From: Hybos culiciformis
Lineage: Eukaryota; Arthropoda; Insecta; Diptera; Hybotidae
NCBI GenBank assembly: GCA_964007475.1
Contig: OZ023275.1
Location: forward strand, 11,387,829 to 11,451,828
Direction of reading: 5' to 3'
DNA: 64,000 bases
The notes under the pieces are model-generated. The model had not been told where the DNA came from, did not search any database, and worked only from the letters and a program-made list of their open reading frames with translations. Of the stretch, positions 22,611 to 33,660 are shown in pieces (positions within the stretch are counted from its first letter, which is position 1; every line of letters begins with the position of its first letter). The position numbers and the translations under genes are program-made.

Positions 22611-23270
22611 ATATATTCCTAGCTTTCTATGTATTGCCCGTAAAAAAGCGTAATCAAAGTTGAACGTGTAAATGCTTGCGTTTTCATGTAATTTTGCTTA
22701 GAATTCAAGGGGTCGTTATAATAGATTCCTTTTTGGGATGTAACAAAATATTATTAATTAAGTTACATGGCCACCACAGGAAATTATGATAATTACGTAT
22801 ATAAAGTAATTTTATTTTAAAAATCAAAAGATTTATTATTTTTACCTGTGAAAATTTAAGTTTATTTGAATTTATTTGAAACTTCTTATATTTTATTATT
22901 TCGAAAATTAAAAAAAAAACAAAAAATTAGAAAAAAACATTGAAAAGGGAAAAACGTAAGCCGCTTTGACAAGCCGGTCACGATGCGCATATTATAATCA
23001 CTTTATGATTTCTGTTACTTACCAAAACTATTATGCTCTCTTTACATAGGGAAAAATAATTTTTTGTAATTGTTTTATTCATAGCTTAATTCCAACAAAC
23101 TTGCTAACAAATGAATTTTTTTCAAATTTTCCACTATTTGACTTCCATCCTTTTATATACATACCTTCATTTTTAGATTTTTCTTTGCTAAATTTCACAA
23201 AATTTTATTTTTTTTTTTCTTAAATTTAAAATTTTTGAAAGTTATGATGTCAAAATAATAATAAAAAAAA
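22611..23270. other. AT-rich spacer
   Basis: No gene or repeat end recognised between the unit at 22545 and the start of the first Helentron-like copy. Confidence 0.35.
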
Positions 23271-25717
23271 ACATATGTGAGTCTCGGGACACACGGAAGA
23301 AGTGAAACTTCATGGCAAGTAGTATTTTCTGGGAAGGCTAAATAAATATTTAAAATGGCCAAGTGCATATAAGATATGACGCCGATCGATTTTTTCGACG
23401 GCGACTAGTTGATTTTTGCCCTTCGAATGCTGCGGCCAGTCGACTTAAAATTAAATTCGGCGGCTTAGAAAAATTAAAACCCAGCGACTGCTTGTACCTT
23501 GTTCGCATTCTAATTTAAATTCCAATTATATTCTGGAAAACAAATTACCGTTCGCATTACAAAATTTGATGAGAAGTGGAATTTAAAAATTTAGAAAGAG
23601 AAAAAATTTTTGTTGTTGAAAATTTTGACTTTTTATCTCACTTTTTATCAATTTTATTTGGTTTTTTTTTTTTCATTTTACTCGAATTTGACAAAAAAAA
23701 TTGTTGCCAACTATAATAAAATTTCAAAAAGTGAGTGAAAGTAACTATAAATATAGAATTTTAACCCTGACAAACTAGAATATGAAAGTGGAATATACAT
23801 ATTCCGGAATATATTTTTATATGAAAAATCCAGTTCATTTTCCTGAAATATTCCGGAAAACAGCATATTCCACTAATGCGAAGACCATATTAGAGATAAA
23901 AGCATTTAAAAATTCTAAAATACTTTTTAAGCTCAAAAAGTTTAGTGGCATAAAATTATTTCAAAATGGCTAGATTTATGGCAACACTGATTGCAGATGA
24001 TTTCTACTATATTTTAAGCTGTAAACACAATTCCGGTTATTAGCGACAATAATGTATGAAAAAACAGCAGCGTGGCTTAAATCATGTTTTCTTTTTGTTG
24101 CCCGAAAAGTTTAACCTAAAATAACTTTTTCAAATATGCCTGAAAAATTTCATGTTTATTAGTACTTCTTCTGAAATGGAATTGTAATAAACATATTCCT
24201 CCTGCATTTTATTAGTGTAATTTAATGTCAAAAATAAATTACACTAACAAACTACAAATTACATTAAGAAACATTTTTTTCTCATTTCATCTAACCACTT
24301 GGTTAGGGTTCAGTTTCATCAAAAATTGAATCGAATAATCTAGTTATAAAAACCATCCACTAGAGCAGTGGTTCTTAACCTTTTTAGCTACCGGCACCCC
24401 TAAAATTTTCAAACAATATTCTCGCACCCCTTACCAGAAATTATTGACTTATATAAATTAAAAAACAAACATTATGCAAAACATATTTTTTATACTAAAT
24501 TAAATTTTTTAATAAAACACTAAAAAAATATTAAACTTCTATCTATTATTGCTATATTTTAGCTTACCTTTTGAATTTGACTTTAATGTACCAAATTATA
24601 TTCTAATAATTAGAATATAAATATTCAACTAAACTTGTAAAATTAACTTGTATTAATTGTTTTATTATTAATATTTAACTTTTAATATTCAACACAAAAA
24701 TTCAAACTTGTAATAATCAACACTAAAATTCAATTATTTTTAAATCTTTATTCAATGTAATGTTCGAATCAGTATTTATATTTCTAAGAATAATCGCAAC
24801 AATCAACTAAAATTTCGAGGAAATATAAAAATCACTATAGAAACGCATTTGAATTTTTGTAATTGTAGAAAAAATACAAAAATTAATTTGTTTCTATGGT
24901 TTATAATTTACAAACATATTTAAAAAATGTTTTGTGAATAAAAAATTTACTAACCAAAATGAATTTTTAAGATTAGTTTTTTATTTTGCTAGCTACACGT
25001 GAATTTGGAAAATTACAATTTCGCACCCCCAAATATTCAAGCTCGCACCCCTAAGGGGTGCGTGCACCACCGGTTAAGAACCACTGCACTAGAGGGACAT
25101 CTGTTAATTCAATACAATTAGAAAGAGAACACAATATAAATTATCATTGTTTATTTTATTCTTTTCTTTTTATTTTCATGACAGCAGAAATGCCATGAAA
25201 AGTTTTTGAAGTGGTTTTTTTTTAAATTAATTTTATGAAAATAATGAAACATAATAAATTTAAATGAAAATTTTTAATTTTTTTTCACATCGATTTGGAA
25301 AAAAATTATTTTTTTTTTGCATTAAATAAAAAATTGTATAATTTTTCTTTTCGCGGATATGAAAAAAAAAAATTAGTGCTAAGTGCACAAAATTGTGAAC
25401 GAAAAATAGAAAATTGTGGTTAAAAAATAAAAATATAATTGGAAAAATATTTGAAAATAAAAAAGGTTTGTGCCAAAAAAAAAACTTGTTGGTTCCCGGA
25501 AATTCATATTGTTTTTTTGTTCTTTCGTCTTTATTTCACAAAATTTTTTATTATTGTTTTTTTTTTTTTGCCTTTTTTTTTGACAATAATCGTTCGGATT
25601 TTGACAATAGCCGTTCGGATTTTGCCTTTTTTTTTGACAATAATCGTTCGGTTTTTGACACTTACATTTTTTTCACTCTCAATCACAATGCCTCTAAAGA
25701 AGTTTCACTTCAAAAAA
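23271..25717 (-). mobile_element. Helentron-like non-autonomous element, copy 1 (interrupted)
   Basis: On the minus strand it starts TTTTTTGAAGTGAAACTTC followed by TTTAGAGGC, and ends with the inverse CCATGAAGTTTCACTTCTTC, then a stem-loop (GTGTGTC-CCGA-GACTCAC) and ATATGT. The order 5' subterminal motif, inverted copy near the 3' end, terminal stem-loop, AT-rich end is the Helentron/HINE plan. Removing the hAT at 24366-25086 with its duplication leaves 1,718 bp, matching copy 2 (1,716 bp). Short frames inside (for example 23782-23973) are shared by all copies but show no protein family. Confidence 0.75.
24358..25094. mobile_element. hAT element inserted in Helentron-like copy 1
   Basis: Body 24366-25086 begins CAGTGGTTCTTAACC and ends GGTTAAGAACCACTG, perfect 15-bp inverted repeats. 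The 8-bp duplication CACTAGAG lies at 24358-24365 and 25087-25094. The two sister copies carry an intact CCACTAGAGGGAC at the same place (near 29786, and inverted near 44614), which is the empty site. Subterminal GCACCCCT motifs occur at both ends. No transposase frame. Confidence 0.95.
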
Positions 25718-26700
25718 ATTTCGGTTACTTGATGTCGAGCCGGAAATAAATGAATAAAAACTCGGTTGAGCTTATTTAAAACGTTACTTGCTTTTTTCCC
25801 TTTTCAATAAGAAAATGAGTCGTTGTTTAGAAATATTCAATTTTTGCCAACAACAACAATTTTCATACAAAATTTTGACAAATAGTCATCCATTTCTATT
25901 ATAGATCCTGTGAGATAGACCGATTCACAATCTTTCACAAAACATCGTGGAGCCATTATTTTTAAAACAAATGAATTAATAAAAAACACAACTGAAATGT
26001 AAAATATTAAAAATTATCTGCTCTTTATCAAAATTTGAATTTTTAAAACTTCACTTATCAAAATATTATTATTAAACTTTGTTTATATTTTTCAAATCAA
26101 AAACGGAAATATCTCGAAAAAACTTTTAGCAAAAATGTTTTTAAAAATAACATTCACTACCGATGCTAATATTATTAGAAAAAAATGTACAGTTCATAAT
26201 GCCCCAAGAACGTATGTAACCGGCCTGTGTTTCTTTTTTTTCTCAGTCATGGTTAGCTATAAAAAAATTGTGAATTGGAAAAACATCTGATTTTCTACTT
26301 GTGCTACACTTTTTTCATTCAATACATAAACAACTAAATATATATATAGTTAATATATATATGGATTAAACACATAAATTTTGTAACAAAAAATTGATTG
26401 ATCCTACCCAGCGACTTCTAAAGTTCGTCCGATTTCATTCAAATTTGGTACGTAAAAAAGAATAACTGATTACACACAAATTTCGTAAGAAAAAATTTAG
26501 CCCCTATCTTCTACTTACAAAAGTAAATCAGTCAGAGTCCGTAGCAAAATAAATATTTGCGAGTAAATAAGGAAGTTAAACTTCTTTCGTGAGCTTATGA
26601 GAATGAGGCTCACACATATTTTTTTTTTTTTTTTGTTTTGTTCTACTTTTTTCCAGTTATCTCCAGTTTTGTATTTCTTTTCATTTAAACAAACATTTTT
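25718..26700. other. AT-rich spacer with one repeat unit
   Basis: Mostly featureless; a unit of the 21370 repeat family lies at about 26375-26500 (GATTGATCCTACCCAGCGAC, AAATTTGGTACGTAAAAAAG). Confidence 0.4.
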
Positions 26701-26900
26701 TAGGAGTTTTTGGTATTTATAAAAAAAAATTTTTTTAATTTAAATTTTGTGAAAAAAATTATTTTCCAAAAGTATACTTTTTCAATTTTTTTTTTTGGCA
26801 TCGCAGAAATTTTCGAAAGATGCAAAGGTCATTTGGGAGTAGTTCATTTTAGCCTTTTGGGTTTTGTTAATAAAATAAAGGAGAGAGTCAAAAAACGCCT

Positions 26901-26967
26901 TTGAAATTCCAAAAAACAGGCCAAAAAGGCGAAAAATAGAAATTTGGCCTGTTTTTTGGAATTTCAA
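26901..26967. repeat. Perfect 25-bp-arm inverted repeat
   Basis: TTGAAATTCCAAAAAACAGG continuing to CCAAA is mirrored exactly by TTTGG and CCTGTTTTTTGGAATTTCAA, with a spacer of about 17 bp (AAGGCGAAAAATAGAAA). It would form a strong hairpin in RNA. No surrounding transposon ends were found. Confidence 0.75.
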
Positions 26968-27677
26968 GATTGGTAAAGTCGCGCTCACAATCACCAATTT
27001 TGGCTGTGGCAACATCACCTCAACTTTGAAATTAACCTAAAATTGGCAAAACTATGCTCACGACAACTCATTTTTTGGTGGAAAATCACCAAGTGGGGAA
27101 TGATTTTTGGTTATATGAACCGTTAAATTATAAAAGAAATTCACTAAAATTTGGATAACAGTGAGGGTTCTGTGAGAATAATTTGCGCTCAAGATCACCA
27201 ATTAGGTGACCAAACTTGAAAAAGAAACATAATTTCGAAAATTCGAAAAAAAATTATGTGAATGGGATAGATACACATGATTAAAATGTTTAGTCCTTTT
27301 AGCAAAAGTGTATGCTTTTTTTTTATTTATGAAATGAAAAATGTGAAAAAGCAATGTTCAAATATGTGAACATATACGTCATTACATAGAATTAAAAATA
27401 AAATTGTTTTTCATAAGTATAATATTTATTATATTAATATTTTTTTTTTTAAATATTTAAAAACTTATGCAAATTTTTTTTTTTTTTGTTAAACTCATAC
27501 CTTGTAGGAGTAGAGAAATCAATGTTCCGACTCAATTTGTTAAAAAATTATTTTTTTTTCAAAATATATTTTATATGAAAAAAAAAATATTTAAAAAAAT
27601 ATTTTTTTTTTAAACTGTAATTTAAATAGTTAATCAATCGTCTGTAATATTTCATTATATGAAATAAAAGCAAAAAA

Positions 27678-27800
27678 AAAACACACGAAGCAGTCATAGA
27701 ACTGCCTACAGAAGTTTATACTTAAAGATTTAAAATATTCAATAACAGTGGCTACAAATGATGGGCTGCTGAGTACAAAATGTAAATTAAAATATTTTAT
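27678..27800. repeat. Half copy of the foldback end unit
   Basis: ACACACGAAGCAGTCATAGA, GAAGTTTATACTTAAAGATT and GATGGGCTGCTGAGTACAAA match the unit at 9170-9416 but only one arm and the spacer are present. Confidence 0.65.
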
Positions 27801-27827
27801 CCTCTACCAAAAAAACGCACAACGCGG

Positions 27828-27846
27828 CTAAAGAAGTATAAACTTC
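27828..27846 (-). repeat. Helentron-like hairpin terminus (copy e)
   Basis: CTAAAGAAGTATAAACTTC preceded by CACAACGCGG and CCTCTACC. It directly abuts the first unit of the tandem array. Confidence 0.7.
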
Positions 27847-27851
27847 AAAAA

Positions 27852-30800
27852 AATTTTCGTATATTTTGCTCCAGCACGACCTAACCGTAGCTCCCCATCC
27901 AAAATTTTTTTTTCAGGTAATCTTAACTTCACCGGAGCTACCTATTAAAAAAAATTTTTTTTCGTATATTTTGCTCCGGCACGACCTAACTGTAGCTCCC
28001 TAACCAAAAATTTTTTTTCAGGTAATATTAATTTCACCGGAGCTACCTATTTTGAAAAAATAATTTTTCGTATATTTTACTCCGGCACGACCTAACCGTA
28101 GCTCCCCACACAAAAAATTTTTTTTAGGTAATATTAATTTCACCGGAGCTACCTATTTTGAAAAAAAAAAATTTTCGTATATTTTGCTCCGGCACGACCT
28201 AACCGTACCTCCCTGCCCAAAAATTTTTCGTCTGGTAATCTTAATTTCACCAGAGCTACCTAATTAAAAAAAAAAAAAAAAAATCGTATATTTTGCTCCG
28301 ACACGACCTAACCGTAGCTCTCCAACCAACATTTTTTTTCAGGCAATATTAATTTCACCGGAGCTACCTATTTTGAAAAAGAAAAAATTTTTCGTATATT
28401 TTGCTCCAGCACGACCTAACCCCACCCAAAAATTTTTTTTCAGTTAATATTCATTTCACCGGAGTTACCTATTTAAAAAAAAATATTTTCGTATATTTTG
28501 CTCCTGCACGACCTAACCGTAGCTCCCCACCCAAAAATTTTTTTTCAGTTAATATTAATTTCACCGGAGCTACCTATTAAAAAAAAAAATTTTTTTCGTT
28601 TATTTTGCTCCGGCTCGACCTAACCGTAGCTCCCCACCCAAAATTTTTCGGCTGGTAATCTTAATTTCACCCGAGCTACTTATTTAAAAAAAAAAAACAT
28701 ATGTGAGTCTCGGGACACACGGAAGAAGTGAAACTTCATGGCAAGTAGTATTTTCTGGGAAGGCTAAATAAATATTTAAAATGGCCAAGTGCATATAAGA
28801 TATGACGCCGATCGATTTTTTCGACGGCGACTAGTTGATTTTTGCCCTTCGAATGCTGCGGCCAGTCGACTTAAAATTAAATTCGGCGGCTTAGAAAAAT
28901 TAAAACCCAGCGACTGCTTGTACCTTGTTCGCATTCTAATTTAAATTCCAATTATATTCTGGAAAACAAATTACCGTTCGCATTACAAAATTTGATGAGA
29001 AGTGGAATTTAAAAATTTAGAAAGAGAAAAAATTTTTGTTGTTGAAAATTTTGACTTTTTATCTCACTTTTTATCAATTTTATTTGGTTTTTTTTTTTTC
29101 ATTTTACTCGAATTTGACAAAAAAAATTGTTGCCAACTATAATAAAATTTCAAAAAGTGAGTGAAAGTAACTATAAATATAGAATTTTAACCCTGACAAA
29201 CTAGAATATGAAAGTGGAATATACATATTCCGGAATATATTTTTATATGAAAAATCCAGTTCATTTTCCTGAAATATTCCGGAAAACAGCATATTCCACT
29301 AATGCGAAGACCATATTAGAGATAAAAGCATTTAAAAATTCTAAAATACTTTTTAAGCTCAAAAAGTTTGGTGGCATAAAATTATTTCAAAATGGCTAGA
29401 TTTATGGCAACACTGATTGCAGATGATTTCTACTATATTTTAAGCTGTAAACACAATTCCGGTTATTAGCGACAATAATGTATGAAAAAACAGCAGCGTG
29501 GCTTAAATCATGTTTTCTTTTTGTTGCCCGAAAAGTTTAACCTAAAATAACTTTTTCAAATATGCCTGAAAAATTTCATGTTTATTAGTACTTCTTCTGA
29601 AATGGAATTGTAATAAACATATTCCTCCTGCATTTTATTAGTGTAATTTAATGTCAAAAATAAATTACACTAACAAACTACAAATTACATTAAGAAACAT
29701 TTTTTTCTCATTTCATCTAACCACTTGGTTAGGGTTCAGTTTCATCAAAAATTGAATCGAATAATCTAGTTATAAAAACCATCCACTAGAGGGACATCTG
29801 TTAATTCAATACAATTAGAAAGAGAACACAATATAAATTATCATTGTTTATTTTATTCTTTTCTTTTTATTTTCATGACAGCAGAAATGCCATGAAAAGT
29901 TTTTGAAGTGGTTTTTTTTTAAATTAATTTTATGAAAATAATGAAACATAATAAATTTAAATGAAAATTTTTAATTTTTTTTCACATCGATTTGGAAAAA
30001 AATTATTTTTTTTTTGCATTAAATAAAAAATTGTATAATTTTTCTTTTCGCGGATATGAAAAAAAAAAATTAGTGCTAAGTGCACAAAATTGTGAACGAA
30101 AAATAGAAAATTGTGGTTAAAAAATAAAAATATAATTGGAAAAATATTTGAAAATAAAAAAGGTTTGTGCCAAAAAAAAAACTTGTTGGTTCCCGGAAAT
30201 TCATATTGTTTTTTTGTTCTTTCGTCTTTATTTCACAAAATTTTTTATTATTGTTTTTTTTTTTTGCCTTTTTTTTTGACAATAATCGTTCGGATTTTGA
30301 CAATAGCCGTTCGGATTTTGCCTTTTTTTTTGACAATAATCGTTCGGTTTTTGACACTTACATTTTTTTCACTCTCAATCACAATGCCTCTAAAGAAGTT
30401 TCACTTCAAAAAATTTTTCGTATATTTTGCTCCGGCACGACTTAACCGTAGCTCCCCACCCAAAAAATTTTTTTCAAATAATATTAATTTCACCGGAGCT
30501 ACCTATTTAAAAAAAAAAAAATTTTCGTATATTTTGCTCCGGCACGACCAAACCCAAAAATTTTTTTTCAGTTATATTAATTTCACCGGAGCTACCTATT
30601 TTGAAAAAAAAAATGATTCGTATATTTTGCTCCGGCACGACCTAACCGTAGCTCCCCACCCAAAACATTTTTTTCATTTAATATTAATTTCACCGGAGCT
30701 ATGTACCTATTTTGAAAAAAAACAAAAATTTCGTATATTTTGCTCCGGCACGACCTAACCGTAGCTCCCCACCCAAACATTTTTTTTCGGTTAATATTAA

Positions 30801-31608
30801 TTTCACCGGAGCTACCTATTTAAAAAAAAATTTCGTATATTTTGCTCCGGACGACCTAACCGTAGCTCCCCACCCAAAAAATTGTTTTCAGTTAATATTA
30901 ATTTCACCGGAAAAAACAAAATTTTCGTATATTTTACTCCGGCACGACCTAACCGTAGCTCCCCACCCAAAAATTTTTTTTCAAATAATATTAATTTCAC
31001 CGGAGCTACCTATTTAAAAAAAAAAAAAATTTTCGTATATTTTTCTCCGGCACGACCTAACCGTAGCTCCCCACCCAAAAAATTTTTTTCAGTTAATATT
31101 AATTTCACCGGAGCTACCTATTTTGAAAAAAAAAAAATTTCGTGTATTTTGCTCCGGCACGACCTAACCGTAGCTCCCCACCCAAAAATTTTTTTTCAGT
31201 TAATAGTAATTTCACCGGAGCTACCAATTAAAAAAAAAAAAATTTTTCGTTTATTTTGCTCCGGCACGACCTAACCGTAGCTCCCCACCCAAAATTTTTC
31301 GGCTGGTAATCTTAATTTCACCGGAGCTCCCTATTTAAAAAAAAAAAAATTTTTTCGTATATTTTGCTCCGGCACGATCTAACCGTAGCTCCCCACCCAA
31401 AATTTTTTTTCAGGTAATATTAATTTCACCGGAGCTTCCTATTTTGAAAAAAAAAAAAAAAAATTTTCGTATATTTTGCTCCGGCACGACCTAACCGTAG
31501 CTCCCCACCCAAAAATTTTTTTTCAGATAATCTTAATTTCACCGGAGCTACCTATTTAAAAAAAAAAAATTTCGTATATTTTGCTCCGGCACGACCTAAC
31601 TGTAGCTT
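27852..31608 (+). repeat. Tandem array of ~100-bp units, split by Helentron-like copy 2
   Basis: About 8 units (27852-28696) and about 12 units (30413-31608). Each contains TCGTATATTTTGCTCCGGCA, CGACCTAACCGTAGCTCCC, a CAAAAATTTTTTTT run, CAGTTAATATTAATTTCACC and GGAGCTACCTATTT, and ends in a poly-A tract of variable length. Unit length varies between about 95 and 112 bp mainly through the A and T tracts. Open frames over this array (30111-31274) are repeat translations. Confidence 0.9.
28697..30412 (-). mobile_element. Helentron-like non-autonomous element, copy 2
   Basis: 1,716 bp, almost identical to copy 1 minus its hAT. It sits inside the poly-A hinge of a tandem unit: left flank is CGAGCTACTTATTT plus A-run, right flank is A-run plus TTTTTCGTATATTTTGCTCC. 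It has the same subterminal GAAGTGAAACTTC and its inverse, and the same terminal stem-loop. The very low divergence between copies implies recent activity. Confidence 0.78.
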
Positions 31609-31659
31609 TTTTTGCTTGTAATATTGGGCCCTATATATACATATAATTGAAATTAAAAA

Positions 31660-31736
31660 ATCTTGTCATTGGGAATCGAACCAGGCACCTTCAGACTTAC
31701 AGTCTGATGTTGTAGCCACTAAGCCATACTGTCCAT
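31660..31736 (-). repeat. tRNA-Tyr(GTA)-like SINE head
   Basis: The minus strand reads a tRNA-like sequence: A-box TGGCTTAGTGG, anticodon arm TCAGA-CTGTAAG-TCTGA with anticodon GTA (complement at 31698-31700), and B-box GGTTCGATTCC. The anticodon stem is perfect, but the acceptor ends do not pair and the T stem holds only about two pairs. It is therefore a tRNA-derived SINE or a tRNA pseudogene rather than a working tRNA. Confidence 0.75.
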
Positions 31737-31873
31737 ATGATTTTGGGTTTCTTACATATAATAAAAAAATAAGTATTCTTATTCTTATTTTTCTGAGAAA
31801 AATGATGACGATTCTGAGAAAAATTCTACATGAAAATGGATTTTTACCCTCTACCAAAATTCATCAAACGCCG

Positions 31874-31892
31874 CTAAAGAAGTATTAACTTC
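31874..31892 (-). repeat. Helentron-like hairpin terminus (copy f)
   Basis: CTAAAGAAGTATTAACTTC preceded by TCATCAAACGCCG and TTTTTACCCTCTACC. The tRNA-like piece lies about 140 bp away on the interior side, so both may belong to one element. Confidence 0.7.
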
Positions 31893-32011
31893 AAAAAAAA
31901 ATTTTATTATCTCTGAATAATCAGCCATTTTTTTTCTTCTGACTTTTTTCCTCATTATAACCCACTTCTAGTGATATTTTCTTTCGGTAACCAAAAATAA
32001 GGTGATTTTGT

Positions 32012-32153
32012 TGCTTGGATAGGTCGTGCTGGCTTAAAATATACAAAAAATTATTTTTTGCAATATAGGTAGCTCCAGTAAAATAAGGATTACGAGCCGA
32101 AAAATTTTTGGGTAGGAAGCTACGGTTAGGTCGTGCCGGCGCAAAATATACAA
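32012..32153 (-). repeat. Two inverted ~100-bp tandem units
   Basis: TAGGTCGTGCTGGCTTAAAA, GTAGCTCCAGTAAAATAAGG and GCTACGGTTAGGTCGTGCC are complements of the array units at 27852-31608. Confidence 0.75.
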
Positions 32154-32217
32154 AAAAATGTTTATATAATATTACCTTTTTAAATAGTATTTCCTATCTA
32201 CATCGCGATAGGCAGTA

Positions 32218-32646
32218 TAATGCGTTGTTTATAGCTACCACAGTAAAGTAATTTTTGGAGGAATGTTCCGGAAACCTATTCACAGCTAATTTTATCTGAA
32301 AGTAAAAAATCAATTGCAAAAAATATAAAAAAAAAAAAACAAAAAAAATTTTTTTGACAGGAAAGGTATCGTAAAAAATATTATGATAGGCAGGAAACGT
32401 AATGAAAAAAAAAAAAAAAAAAATTTTGTGAAGTAATGAAATTATTCAGATATCAAAAAAAAATAAATTCAATTTTCTCAATTATTTGAAAATATTTTTA
32501 AAAAATTCTTTTTACGAAAAATAGATAAAATTAATATCTTCATTTTCAGTAAATTTGCTTAAATATAAATAGAATAATAACATAGAAAATCGGTTTTTAC
32601 GGTACCATTTTTTCAGATAGGTAAATTAGCTATAAACAAGGCATTA
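32218..32646. mobile_element. Tc1/mariner-like MITE with TA target
   Basis: ATGCGTTGTTTATAGCTA at the left and TAGCTATAAACAAGGCAT at the right are inverse with one or two mismatches. TA dinucleotides flank at 32218-32219 and 32645-32646. The interior is A-rich and noncoding. Confidence 0.6.
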
Positions 32647-32783
32647 GCATTTCGGATTCTATACTATATGTGAAATTATTGTTCTAAGAAAACTAACTTC
32701 CAATGACATGACGTCCAAAAATATTCCTTCAAAAAATTAGTTGTCATCATTAATGAATCCATATGAATCTTCTATTGGACATA

Positions 32784-32888
32784 ATTTTAAAATATTAGAA
32801 TTAATTTAATTTGATTTGATGTTTCTTATGTAAGATTCTTACATAAGAAACATCAAATCAAATTAAATTAATTCTAATATTTTAAAAT
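32784..32888. repeat. Near-perfect 105-bp palindrome
   Basis: Two ~52-bp arms are exact inverses around a single T at the centre (AATTTAATTTGATTTGATGT is found in one arm and its complement in the other). The right arm directly abuts the hAT-like end at 32889. The central TTATGTAAGAT recurs once more at 33650-33660, just beyond the hAT-like element. Confidence 0.9.
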
Positions 32889-33649
32889 AGGGTTTCTGAA
32901 AAACAGTATAGTTTTTAAAAAACAGCTGTTTGCTGTTTTAGAATTTTGAAAAAACAGCAGTTAACAGCTGTTTTACTGTTTTTTCATAGTTCAAGTTAAA
33001 TTTTTCCATGTCTTTTTAATATAAATTTAACTTTGTATAATATTACTTCAAACATACGAGTGATGATAATGACTTGTCAGAAAGACGTGTTCTTATTTTT
33101 GTACAGAAGTTACCACATACTGAAAATTGTCCTATGTTTTTGAAGAGAGTAAATTCAGCCTTTAACCACTTGAAATTGTGTTTTCCAGGAGCTACTGCAG
33201 GTGATTAAATTTTCTCAAGCAATACATTAAGTTCGTTTTGTAGAGTTAAAATTTCACTTGTGGAATTATCGGAAGTTGTTTCAATAATTTAAAAATCATT
33301 CACACAAAAAAGTCAAGATGCCAACATGCCTGCAAAATCTATTGCACCTCTCGATGTCGTGATCGTAGAGTTCTTAACGCCGGATAATAAGTACATAACA
33401 TCCAACGTTCATCAATTCGAATATTCAAATTATCCATCAACTACTTGCTAATTTCACTTTTAATTAAAGAGAGTTTCTCAAACATAAATTTTAATATTGT
33501 GCCAGCGCTCATCAGTGTTGAATTTTCTCTGCCAAGATACTAGTAAAAACAGTAAAAACAGCATTTCAAAAACAGCTGTTCGCTGTTTTTCAGTTTTTTT
33601 TTCAAAAAAATAGCTGTTTTACTGTTACTGTTAAAAACAGCCAGAAACT
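32889..33649. mobile_element. Degenerate hAT-like element with AACAGCTGTTT motifs
   Basis: Left end AGGGTTTCTGAAAAACAG and inverse right end AAAGTTTCTGGCTGTTTTTA share GTTTCTG at the same offset. Many subterminal AACAGCTGTTT palindromes occur at both ends. The interior (33300-33420) is less AT-rich and could be a relic of transposase on the minus strand, but I cannot identify a motif. Confidence 0.55.
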
Positions 33650-33660
33650 TTATGTAAGAT

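Noticed and set aside
23782..23973. 63-residue frame conserved in all three 1.72-kb elements
   Set aside because: Conservation follows from the recent copying of the whole element; noncoding parts are equally conserved, no domain is visible and the third copy has lost the same end.
30111..31274. Overlapping plus-strand frames of 90-215 residues with repeating FVYFAPARPNRSSPP-type phrases
   Set aside because: They read through the end of the 1.72-kb element and the ~100-bp tandem array; the period of the peptide follows the DNA unit and several frames are open at once.
31660..31736. Functional tRNA-Tyr gene
   Set aside because: Anticodon arm and box motifs are good but the acceptor stem does not pair and the T stem has only about two pairs; no nearby intron of the type seen in eukaryotic tRNA-Tyr genes.
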